A DNA stretch of 64,000 nucleotides, taken from positions 2,157,981-2,221,980 of the forward strand of contig NZ_LT629732.1 of assembly GCF_900104745.1 (NCBI RefSeq). Direction: 5' to 3'. Below are positions 1-7,291 of the stretch, piece by piece; the first letter of the stretch is position 1, and each line of letters starts with the position of its first letter. Both the position numbers and the translations under genes were made by a program. The stretch is from Actinopolymorpha singaporensis. Its GTDB lineage: Bacteria; Actinomycetota; Actinomycetes; Propionibacteriales; Actinopolymorphaceae. The notes beneath the pieces are model-generated. The model did no database searches. It saw nothing but the letters and a program-made list of their open reading frames with translations, and was not told the origin of the DNA.

Positions 1-1826
1 GGCTGACCACCGGGTCCGGCGAGCAGCGGATCCTGTACGCCCGGGTGGGCGCCGCGACCGCCGACCCGGCCGCCCAGGAGGTGCCGGCGGCGCTGGCCGA
101 CCTGGCGGACCGTCCGCTGCTGCCCCCGCTGGTGGCCCGATGGCCGGAGTACGCCGCACTCGTGCACGAGGCGGCCGACGGGCGCCCGCTGTCCGCCGTA
201 CTCCGCGACGACCGGGTTCCCGCCCGGGTGAGGGTGCGGTTGGCGTACCGGCTCGGAACTCTGCTGGCTCGGGTGCATCTGCTGTCCGCGCCCGCTCCCA
301 GCCGGTCCGGCACCGACGTCCTGCGGAACGTCACCGGGTCGCTGCCCGCGGCCGAGCACGCCGACCCGGAGGTGGCGCGGCGGCTCGCGACCGTGCTCGA
401 CCGGCTCGGCGCCTGGATACCCGCGAGCGGTCACCTGGTCCTCGGCGCCGGCGGCCTCGCGCCCGGCCTCGTCCTCGCCGACCACAACCGGTTGACCCTG
501 CTGGACCTGCCCGAACCCGCTCGCGGCCCGGCCGAGGCCGACCTGGGCAGCGTGCTGGCCCGGATGCTGTGGCAGTGGCTCGGCCACCCGGACCAACGGC
601 CGGTGCTGGAGGCGGCCGGCCGCGCTTTCGTGGCGGGGTACGAGCGGCGCGCCGGCCGGGTCGATCCGGAGGCGTTGCTGTGGTGGCGGAGCGTGCGGCT
701 GACGGCGTTCGCTCTCCGCCGCTACACCCGGCTGGACACCGCGAGCTGGAGCCAGGTCGCCGGGCTGACCGACTGCCTGGACCGGCTGGTGTCGGCGCTG
801 CCGACGCGGGTCGCCGCGCCGCTGGCCGCCCACCTGCTGGACCGGCGGGCGGTCGATCAGGCGTTGCGCCCGCACCTCGCGAAGGCCGCCGCCGAGCCGG
901 CCGCGGTGGAGGTGACGGCCGCCCGGCTGGTGCACCACGTTCCCGGCCGCCACACCGTCGTCCGCTACACCGTGCGCGGACTGCTGTCCGGAGGCGGGCC
1001 GGCGGAGGTGGTGGGCAAACTGTTCGCCCAGCCGTTCCGCGCGGTGCTCGCCGAGGCCAACCTGCGGGCTCTCGCCGACGGGCCGTTCAAGACCGGGCCG
1101 CTGCGGGTGCCCGAACCCCTGCCGGCGCCGGTCGAGCGCGGTCTGGTCCTCTACCGGCACTGCTCCGGGACGCCGCTGGACCGGCTGGACGGAGACGCCG
1201 CCGTCGCCGGGGTACGCGCCGCGGCTCGCTGGCTGGCCCGGTTGCACGGCTCCGACGTCGTACTGCCGCGCCGGCTCGACCTCGCCGCCGAGACCGCCCG
1301 CTGCCGGCGGTGGGCCGGCGTGCTCGGCGACCGGGAGCCAGACCTGCACGCCCTCGCCTGGCGGCTCGCCGACGGCTGGGCGCTCGCGGCGGAGACCGCG
1401 CAGGCCGGTCCGGCCGCAGGGGACGCAGCGATGCAGGTGCCGGTCCACGTGCCAATCCACGTGCCGATCCACCGGGACTTCCACGCCGCGCAGGTGCTGG
1501 TGGGCGAGTCGGTCACCGTGCTGGACGTGGACGACGCCGGGATGGGCGACCCGGCGTTCGACGTGGCGCAGTTCTGCACCTACCTGGAGGCCGGCACCGA
1601 CCCGACGCGGGCGGCCGCACTGCGCCGGGCGTTCCTGCATGAGTACGCCGCGGCGGCAGGCCGGCCCTACGCGGGCCGCACCGCGTTGTTCGGTGCGTAC
1701 GCCTGGCTGCGTATCGCCCGGAACCTCGCCCTGGGAAACGGGCCGCTGCCGCTCACCGACGGCCGGGGACGCGTCCGCGCGGTGGCCCGGGCCCTGCAGC
1801 GCGGCCTCGCCTGCCTGGACACCTGA
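1..1826 (+). CDS. Tandem APH-like phosphotransferase, 5' end outside window
   Basis: The reading frame is open from base 3 and already looks coding before the first possible start (GTG at 45), so the true start lies upstream. Counting from that GTG, the second half (about residue 275 onward) resembles the aminoglycoside phosphotransferase/choline kinase fold: a catalytic loop HRDFH at 476-480, then VLDVDDAG and DPAFDVA, which fit the metal-binding region. The first half (about 1-260) has the outline of the same fold (LLDLPEP, then an ADLGSVLA helix) but no HxD loop, so it looks like a degenerate kinase domain. Three near-identical 12-bp units (1437-1472) encode PVHVPIHVPIH directly before the catalytic aspartate. 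The substrate cannot be read from sequence; a small-molecule kinase is more likely than a drug-resistance enzyme. Confidence 0.7.
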   Translation, partial: LTTGSGEQRILYARVGAATADPAAQEVPAALADLADRPLLPPLVARWPEYAALVHEAADGRPLSAVLRDDRVPARVRVRLAYRLGTLLARVHLLSAPAPSRSGTDVLRNVTGSLPAAEHADPEVARRLATVLDRLGAWIPASGHLVLGAGGLAPGLVLADHNRLTLLDLPEPARGPAEADLGSVLARMLWQWLGHPDQRPVLEAAGRAFVAGYERRAGRVDPEALLWWRSVRLTAFALRRYTRLDTASWSQVAGLTDCLDRLVSALPTRVAAPLAAHLLDRRAVDQALRPHLAKAAAEPAAVEVTAARLVHHVPGRHTVVRYTVRGLLSGGGPAEVVGKLFAQPFRAVLAEANLRALADGPFKTGPLRVPEPLPAPVERGLVLYRHCSGTPLDRLDGDAAVAGVRAAARWLARLHGSDVVLPRRLDLAAETARCRRWAGVLGDREPDLHALAWRLADGWALAAETAQAGPAAGDAAMQVPVHVPIHVPIHRDFHAAQVLVGESVTVLDVDDAGMGDPAFDVAQFCTYLEAGTDPTRAAALRRAFLHEYAAAAGRPYAGRTALFGAYAWLRIARNLALGNGPLPLTDGRGRVRAVARALQRGLACLDT

Positions 1827-1927
1827 GCCGCCTGCCACCTGAGGGTGCGTCGCCGACCCGGCCGGCGTACGGGAACACCGGCCGCCGGCAGGTGGTTGTC
1901 GCCGCAAACGAACGAAGCGGAGAACCC

Positions 1928-2383
1928 ATGACTGACACCAGCGAAACCGACGAGACGAAGGACTGGAACACCCGGATCATCGAGGAGTTCCGGGCGAACG
2001 ACGGGAAGGTCGGCGGGCCGTTCGAGGGCGCGAGCCTGCTGCTGCTCACCACCGCCGGGGCGAGGTCGGGGAAGCCCCGCATCTCGCCGCTGATGTATCT
2101 CGCCGACGGCGACCGCGTCCTCGTGTTCGGGTCGTACGCCGGCGGACCCAGGCACCCGGCGTGGTACCACAACCTGCGCGCCAACCCGCGTGCCACGGTC
2201 GAGATCGGCACCAGGTCGTACGAGGTGACCGCCGACGAAGTGAGCGGCGCCGAACGCGACGAGCTGTACGCGCGCCAGGTCGCGGTGGCCCCGGGCTTCG
2301 GTGAGTACCAGGCCAAGACCGACCGGATCATCCCGGTGGTGGCGCTGCGCCCGGTCGGTGGGGCGAGCTTCGACCTCGGCTGA
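1928..2383 (+). CDS. Deazaflavin (F420)-dependent nitroreductase family protein
   Basis: A 151-residue protein of the Ddn/split-barrel family, which uses reduced F420 (some members FMN) to reduce quinones, nitro compounds or other small molecules. Supporting features are the N-terminal FRANDGKVGGPFEG segment, the core TTAGARSGKPRISPLMYL, and PAWYHNLRANPRATVEIG, which is the typical cofactor-phosphate region. The ATG at 1928 has GGAG 7 bases upstream (1919-1922 region); an upstream GTG at 1892 in the same frame lacks this. It is transcribed alone and converges on the RlmA-like methyltransferase across a strong hairpin. The physiological substrate is unknown. Confidence 0.85.
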   Translation: MTDTSETDETKDWNTRIIEEFRANDGKVGGPFEGASLLLLTTAGARSGKPRISPLMYLADGDRVLVFGSYAGGPRHPAWYHNLRANPRATVEIGTRSYEVTADEVSGAERDELYARQVAVAPGFGEYQAKTDRIIPVVALRPVGGASFDLG

Positions 2384-2387
2384 GCGG

Positions 2388-2420
2388 CGGCGCGGCCGCG
2401 ACCGGGCCGGGGCCGCGCCG
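2388..2420. terminator. Bidirectional terminator hairpin
   Basis: A perfect 10-bp inverted repeat (CGGCGCGGCC at 2388-2397, its complement at 2411-2420) with a 13-base loop starts five bases after the reductase stop. It lies between two convergent genes, so it can serve both. There is no clear T-run, as is usual in GC-rich actinobacteria. Confidence 0.6.
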
Positions 2421-2441
2421 TTCCGGCCTCGTTGGGGAGTG

Positions 2442-3398
2442 CTACCGGTCCTTCCCGGCGCGCCGGAAGAACGACAGGACGAACGACGCGGTGGCGCGCA
2501 CCGGCTCGGTCAGCTCGGCCAGCCGGGCGCGCTGGTCACCCCGGTCGAGGTGGTGCGCGTTCGGTCCCATCGCGACGACGCGGCGTACGTCGTCGGGGGA
2601 GAGCGTCAGCTCGACCGTGCTGGTCTCGCGTACGGCCGGTTCGAACTCCCCGGCCAGCGACGAGTCCAGTTGGTCCAGCTTGCCTTCGTGCACGTCCAGC
2701 ATCGTCACCAGAGTGCGCAGCTCGGCCAGGTGCCCGGCCGTCGGCGTCACCACCGCTAGCACGCCGCCGGGACGCAGAACCCGCGCGAACTCCGCGGGGT
2801 TGCGTGGTGCGAAGACGTTCATCACCGCCGAGGCCGAACCGGTGGCCAGCGGCCACGGTTGCCAGATGTCCCAGCCGACCGCGCCCACCCGCTCGTGTGA
2901 GCGGGCGGCGCGGCGCAGCCCCGGTACGGAGGCGTCCAGGGCGAGACCGGAGGCGGCAGGTAGCCGGTCGAGTACGGCGCCGAGGTAGTAGCCCGTGCCG
3001 GCGCCGGCGTCGACCACCAGACCCTCGTGCAGGTCAGTGGGCAGCAGGGCGGCAACGCCTTCGGACAGGCGGCCCGCCAGTGGTGCGTAGTGGCCCGCGG
3101 CGAGGAACTCCGCCCGGGCGGTGGCCATGTCGCCGGAGTCCGCCAGCGGCGGCCGGGACCGCGCGCTGAGCAGGTTGACGTACCCCTGGCGGGCGACGTC
3201 GAAGCTGTGCCGCTGCGGACAACGCAGAACGCCCGGTGCGCGGGTCAGTGAACTCCCGCACACCGGGCAACGCAGTGCGCCGACGACGGCCGGCGGCGGG
3301 GTCTCGCGCGCCGGGCCGTGCTGATTCAGGCTCAGGGGGTGGGCCGGTCGACTCCGCCCCGCCAGCCGCCGGTCTCGGTCCCCCGGGACTCGATCCAT
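2442..3398 (-). CDS. RlmA-like 23S rRNA (guanine-N1) methyltransferase
   Basis: A SAM-dependent methyltransferase of the RlmA type, which modifies G745/G748 of 23S rRNA; the tylosin-resistance variant TlrB belongs to the same family. The N-terminal zinc-binding module is clear: CPVCGSSL, then LRCPQRHSFD and GYVNLL. It is followed by the SAM site VVDAGAGTGYYLG and the C-terminal AMGPNAHHL that marks the family. The start is uncertain. The only ATG upstream of the zinc module is at 3398, inside the SRPBCC gene (67-bp overlap); a CTG that overlaps the SRPBCC stop (CTGA, 3335) would give a better-sized protein of about 296 residues. Translational coupling to the SRPBCC gene is likely. Specificity for 745 or 748 cannot be decided by eye. 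Confidence 0.8.
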   Translation of the reverse strand: MDRVPGDRDRRLAGRSRPAHPLSLNQHGPARETPPPAVVGALRCPVCGSSLTRAPGVLRCPQRHSFDVARQGYVNLLSARSRPPLADSGDMATARAEFLAAGHYAPLAGRLSEGVAALLPTDLHEGLVVDAGAGTGYYLGAVLDRLPAASGLALDASVPGLRRAARSHERVGAVGWDIWQPWPLATGSASAVMNVFAPRNPAEFARVLRPGGVLAVVTPTAGHLAELRTLVTMLDVHEGKLDQLDSSLAGEFEPAVRETSTVELTLSPDDVRRVVAMGPNAHHLDRGDQRARLAELTEPVRATASFVLSFFRRAGKDR

Positions 3399-3793
3399 TC
3401 CTTGTACTTTGCCAGGTCGGCCCTGACCTGGCGTTCCACGAGTCCGAGCTTCTCCCCGGCCTTCTCCACCAGGCTCTGCGGCTCGATGTCGATCTGGACC
3501 ATCACCTTGGTGCGGTTCTCGTCCAGCCGGTGGAACGTCACGACACCCGACTGTGTGGGCGAACCGCTCTCCGTGGTCCACGCCACCCGCTCGTCCGGGA
3601 TCTGCTCGGTGATGCGGGTGTCGAACTCCCGGCGAACACCACCGATGTTGGTGACCCAGTGGTTGTGGACGTCGTCGATCTGGGTGATCTTCTCCACGCC
3701 GGACATGAACCGGGGGAAGTCCTCGAACTGAGTCCACTGGTTGTAGGCGGTCCGGATCGGAACGTCGACCACGATCGATTCTTCGCTGGACAT
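3332..3793 (-). CDS. SRPBCC family protein (polyketide cyclase/COQ10-like)
   Basis: A 153-residue START/Bet v1-like domain protein that probably binds a hydrophobic ligand. The start MSSEESIVVDVPIRTAYNQW and the following FEDFPRFMSGVEKI are typical of the cyclase/dehydrase branch of SRPBCC. The ATG at 3793 is preceded by GAGGAGG at good spacing. It is the first gene of a two-gene unit with the RlmA-like methyltransferase, whose reading frame begins around its stop. No catalytic residues can be assigned, so a carrier or sensor role is as likely as an enzyme. Confidence 0.85.
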   Translation of the reverse strand: MSSEESIVVDVPIRTAYNQWTQFEDFPRFMSGVEKITQIDDVHNHWVTNIGGVRREFDTRITEQIPDERVAWTTESGSPTQSGVVTFHRLDENRTKVMVQIDIEPQSLVEKAGEKLGLVERQVRADLAKYKEWIESRGTETGGWRGGVDRPTP

Positions 3794-4036
3794 GTCAGCC
3801 TCCTCGTTACCGCGTACGTTCAGCGCTGATCCCCGTTTCCCAGGGCCTGCCCGACTTTGGGTTGCGCAAACGCGGCCCGGCCTCGCGGCTACGGGCGTCG
3901 GCGCGCACGGCTAGGGTTCGTGCAGCGGATCAGGTACAGACCCGACTGGACCCACGCAATCGGGGCCCATGCAACCGGGCCCACGTAGTCCGGAACCGCG
4001 CGATGTCGCCACGGAGCCGATGAAGGGGAGCACGGC

Positions 4037-5740
4037 ATGAGCGAGAACGACCGGCTGATCGCTGGCCGTTACCGCCTGGAGGAGCAGATCGGCAGCGGCG
4101 GCATGGGTGTCGTCTGGCGAGGCGTCGACGAGCGCCTGCACCGACCGGTCGCGGTCAAGCGTCTGCTGCTGCCTGCCTACCTCACCGGCACCCAGGCCGA
4201 GGAGGCGAAGCTTCGCGCGATGCGGGAGAGCCGCATCGCCGCCCGCATCCAGCACCCGCACGTCATCGCCACCTACGACGTGGTCGAGGACGACGGGCAT
4301 CCCTGCCTGGTGATGGAGTACCTCCCCTCCAGGAGCCTGTCGGAGGTGCTGGAGGAGCGTGGTTCGCTCCCGGCGGCCGAGGTGGCGAGCATCGGCCGGC
4401 AGGCGGCGAGCGCGCTGGCGTCCGCGCACGCGGCCGGCGTCGTGCACCGTGACATCAAGCCCGGCAACGTCCTGCTCGGTGACAACGGCGTGGTGAAGAT
4501 CGCCGACTTCGGAATCGCCCGCGCCGTCGGCGACGTGACGGTGACCGCGACCGGGCTCATCTCCGGCACTCCCGCCTACCTCGCGCCGGAGGTGGCGAAG
4601 GGCGAGGACGCCACGTTCGCCTCCGACGTCTTCTCGCTGGGTTCCACGCTGTACGCCGCGGTAGAGGGCGGGCCGCCGTTCGGTCGCAGCGAGAACCCCA
4701 TCGCCTTGCTGCACCAGGTCGCGTCGGCGCAGGTCGCCCCGCCGCGCCGGGCGCCGCGCCCACTGGCCGACGTGCTCCAGCGCGTCCTGCGAGCCGACCC
4801 ACGTCATCGCCCGCCGGCCGGTGCTGTGGCCCGCGAGCTGGCGGCGGTCAGCGCCCGGCTGTCCGGCACTCCGGCCCAGGGTGAGGACGCCGACACGACC
4901 AGGCGGTTCGACACGCCGGTGGCGGTACCCGGCGCTGACGCCACCGGTGCTTCCCGGCCCGCCCCGTCCGAGCCTGCTTCCGGGGCCGGCGCTTCCGGGG
5001 CCGTGGGAGCCGGGGCCGCCGCCGGTGCCGGGCTAAGCGACTTCTCGCCTCGTACGCCGTCGACGCCGTTCCCGCCGGAGGACTCCGAGCCTGCGGCGGC
5101 CGGTCCTGGTGGAGCCGGTGGTGACAGCCGGCGGCGCCGGTTCGGTGCGATCGTGGCGGCGGTGGTCGCCGTCGTGCTGATCGCCGGACTAGGTGTCGCG
5201 TTCGTGCTGGACCGCCGGGACAAGCCGGACGCCGGTCCGGTCACCGGCGCCACCACCGATCCGGCGACCCCGCGCAGCACGCCGACCCCGACGTCGAAGT
5301 CGCCGAGCCCGACTCCCACGACGAAGTCGCCGACCCCGACCCCGACCCCGACCACGAAGTCGCCGAGCCCGACGCCCAAGCCCACGCCGACGAAGACGCG
5401 GAAGTCGCCCAGCCCGAAGCCCACCAAGAAGGAGCCGCGTCAGTCGCAGGGCGAGGCGGTGTCCTCCTACTACTCCATGCTGCCGGAGAACACCTCCGGG
5501 GGCTGGTCCCAGCTGACCCCTCGGTACCAACGAAGGGCCGGTGGGTACGACGGCTACCAGCGCTTCTGGGCGCGGATGAGCGACGTGTCGGCCAGTGACG
5601 TCAGCACCAGCGGCAACGTCGTCCGGGCCCGGATCACCTACCACCTCAAGAGTGGTGGGACCGACCGGGAGCGGCGCAGCTTCACGATGGTGAAGCGGAA
5701 CGGCCGGTGGCTGATCGACGAGTCCTCGGTGATCGGCTGA
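4037..5740 (+). CDS. PknB-type transmembrane serine/threonine protein kinase
   Basis: A 567-residue membrane kinase. Residues 10-275 form the kinase domain: glycine loop GSGGMG (19-24), lysine K41 in AVKRLL, catalytic HRDIKPGN (137-144), DFG at 157-159, and the SGTPAYLAPE substrate loop (177-186). A Pro/Ala/Gly-rich linker leads to one membrane helix (about 370-391). Outside follow a TP/KSP-rich stalk (about 405-460, built from short repeats) and a roughly 100-residue globular end that looks NTF2/SnoaL-like rather than PASTA. The cytoplasmic kinase therefore probably responds to an extracellular signal other than muropeptides. GGGGAG lies 6 bases before the ATG. No cognate phosphatase gene is adjacent. 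Confidence 0.92.
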   Translation: MSENDRLIAGRYRLEEQIGSGGMGVVWRGVDERLHRPVAVKRLLLPAYLTGTQAEEAKLRAMRESRIAARIQHPHVIATYDVVEDDGHPCLVMEYLPSRSLSEVLEERGSLPAAEVASIGRQAASALASAHAAGVVHRDIKPGNVLLGDNGVVKIADFGIARAVGDVTVTATGLISGTPAYLAPEVAKGEDATFASDVFSLGSTLYAAVEGGPPFGRSENPIALLHQVASAQVAPPRRAPRPLADVLQRVLRADPRHRPPAGAVARELAAVSARLSGTPAQGEDADTTRRFDTPVAVPGADATGASRPAPSEPASGAGASGAVGAGAAAGAGLSDFSPRTPSTPFPPEDSEPAAAGPGGAGGDSRRRRFGAIVAAVVAVVLIAGLGVAFVLDRRDKPDAGPVTGATTDPATPRSTPTPTSKSPSPTPTTKSPTPTPTPTTKSPSPTPKPTPTKTRKSPSPKPTKKEPRQSQGEAVSSYYSMLPENTSGGWSQLTPRYQRRAGGYDGYQRFWARMSDVSASDVSTSGNVVRARITYHLKSGGTDRERRSFTMVKRNGRWLIDESSVIG

Positions 5741-5905
5741 CGCCTCGGCGCACCCGCAGCGCGCCCGACCACCGAACGTGCGGAAACGGCGCCTCGGGAG
5801 ACCCGCTCGGTCGGCATAGGTTTGGAGGTGGGATGCGGCGCCAAGGATCTCCGAACGCGGCTCCGCACCCCCCCCGGACCCGATCGCTGAACCAGGAGGA
5901 CCCAG

Positions 5906-6151
5906 ATGACGACGACGCCGGACTCCGATCCCCGCCAGGAGCTGCAGCAGGTCGAGGAAGACCTCGCGCGACTGCGAAGGGAACTCGACGAGGTACGCGC
6001 GCTCGGTGGCACCCGTTTCGACCCTCCCAACGACGCCGGGGACGTGGCGGCCGAACTCACCGCTGAGGAGGAGCAGCAGGCGATCATCGCAACCCTGGAG
6101 AAGCGCCGCGACGACCTGCGCCGCAAGCTCGGCCTGGCCGAGGGAAGCTGA
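5906..6151 (+). CDS. Small coiled-coil hypothetical protein
   Basis: An 81-residue acidic protein with no recognised family. Residues 10-32 (QELQQVEEDLARLRRELDEV) and 50-76 have heptad-like leucines and alternating charges, suggesting a helical hairpin or coiled coil. The AGGAGG six bases before the ATG is strong, and codon third positions are GC-rich like the neighbours, so it is probably expressed. It lies between the kinase gene and the MEDS-HATPase gene without overlap. Function unknown. Confidence 0.75.
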   Translation: MTTTPDSDPRQELQQVEEDLARLRRELDEVRALGGTRFDPPNDAGDVAAELTAEEEQQAIIATLEKRRDDLRRKLGLAEGS

Positions 6152-6251
6152 GGCCGAATCTCCTGTCCCATAACGGGATCTGTGCACGCGAACGGTGTCA
6201 AGCCGCACTTGGCGCCTTGGCGTGAGGTGATCGCGGTCGCATACTGGCCGG

Positions 6252-7238
6252 GTGGGCGGCACGCCGATAAAGCCGGCCGCGGTGGATCACGCGTCGCGGG
6301 TCGGACCCCTCGTGCACGAGGCATTCTTCTACCGCGACCGGGCAGCGCTGAGCGCGGCCCTGTTGCCGCGGTTCGCCGAGGCGTTCGCGTCCGGCCAACC
6401 GGTCGCGGTGGTCGCCCGCCGGTCCCGCACCGAGCTGCTCCAGGGCGCACTGGGCAGTGACGCGGGCCGCGTGCGCTGGCTCGACATGACCCGCGAGGGA
6501 CGCAACCCCACCCGGCTGATCTCCGGTGTGCTCGGCCGGTTCGCCGACGAGTACCCCGACCGCCGGGTGCTGATCGTGGGTGAGCCGATGTGGCCCGAAC
6601 GCCCCCGGGCCGACTACGCCGCGGTGGTCGCACACGAGGCGCTGATCAACGTCGCGTTCGCCGATCGCGAGCTGTCCGTGGTCTGTCCGTACGAGGTGAG
6701 CACGCTTCCCGCGCACGTGCTGCAGGACGCGGCGCGTACGCACCCCACCGTGGTGACCAGTGAGGACACCTGGGCGAGCCTTTCCTACCGCGATCCCGTC
6801 GACCTGGCGATGTCCTTCCTGAGCGACCTGCCCGAGCCGGAGAGTGTTCCGGAGCGGTTGACGTTCGGTGCGTACGAACTGGCACAGGTGCGCCAACTCG
6901 TGTACGCCCACGCCGTGCTGGCCGGCCTGGACAGTTCCCGCCGGGACGATCTCGTCCTCGCCGTCAACGAGGTCGCCACCAACACGCTGGTGCACGCCGG
7001 GGGTCAGGGCGTCCTGCGCGTCTGGCGGGAGACCGGCCGCCTCGTCTGTGAGGTGAGTGACCAGGGCCAGGTGAACGACCCGCTGATCGGCCGCCATCCC
7101 ACGCCGGTGGCGTCGCGGGCACCGCAGCAGCAGGGCGGTCGCGGGCTCCTGCTGGTCAACGAGATCTGCGACCTGGTGCAGATCGCCACGGCATCCGGCA
7201 CGACCGTACGCATGCACATGAACGTCGCCGACGACTGA
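6252..7238 (+). CDS. MEDS-domain sensor with C-terminal HATPase (anti-sigma/kinase-like)
   Basis: A 328-residue cytoplasmic regulator. Residues 15-165 match the MEDS (DcmR-type sensory) domain: VHEAFFYRDR at the start, then WLDMTREGRNPTRLI and CPYEVSTLPA. Residues 190-328 are a GHKL ATPase of the RsbW-like, single-domain type, with N-box NEVATNTLVHAGG, G1 box SDQGQ and a GGRGLLLVN loop. No phosphoacceptor histidine box is visible, so it more likely acts on an anti-sigma antagonist or partner kinase than as an ordinary histidine kinase. The start is a GTG at 6252 with a weak ribosome site. The target is unknown and no sigma factor gene is nearby. Confidence 0.85.
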   Translation: MGGTPIKPAAVDHASRVGPLVHEAFFYRDRAALSAALLPRFAEAFASGQPVAVVARRSRTELLQGALGSDAGRVRWLDMTREGRNPTRLISGVLGRFADEYPDRRVLIVGEPMWPERPRADYAAVVAHEALINVAFADRELSVVCPYEVSTLPAHVLQDAARTHPTVVTSEDTWASLSYRDPVDLAMSFLSDLPEPESVPERLTFGAYELAQVRQLVYAHAVLAGLDSSRRDDLVLAVNEVATNTLVHAGGQGVLRVWRETGRLVCEVSDQGQVNDPLIGRHPTPVASRAPQQQGGRGLLLVNEICDLVQIATASGTTVRMHMNVADD

Positions 7239-7291
7239 CCTCTCCGGCCGGCCGCACCACGCCCGGGGCGCGGGCGACCTGGCTCGCAGAC

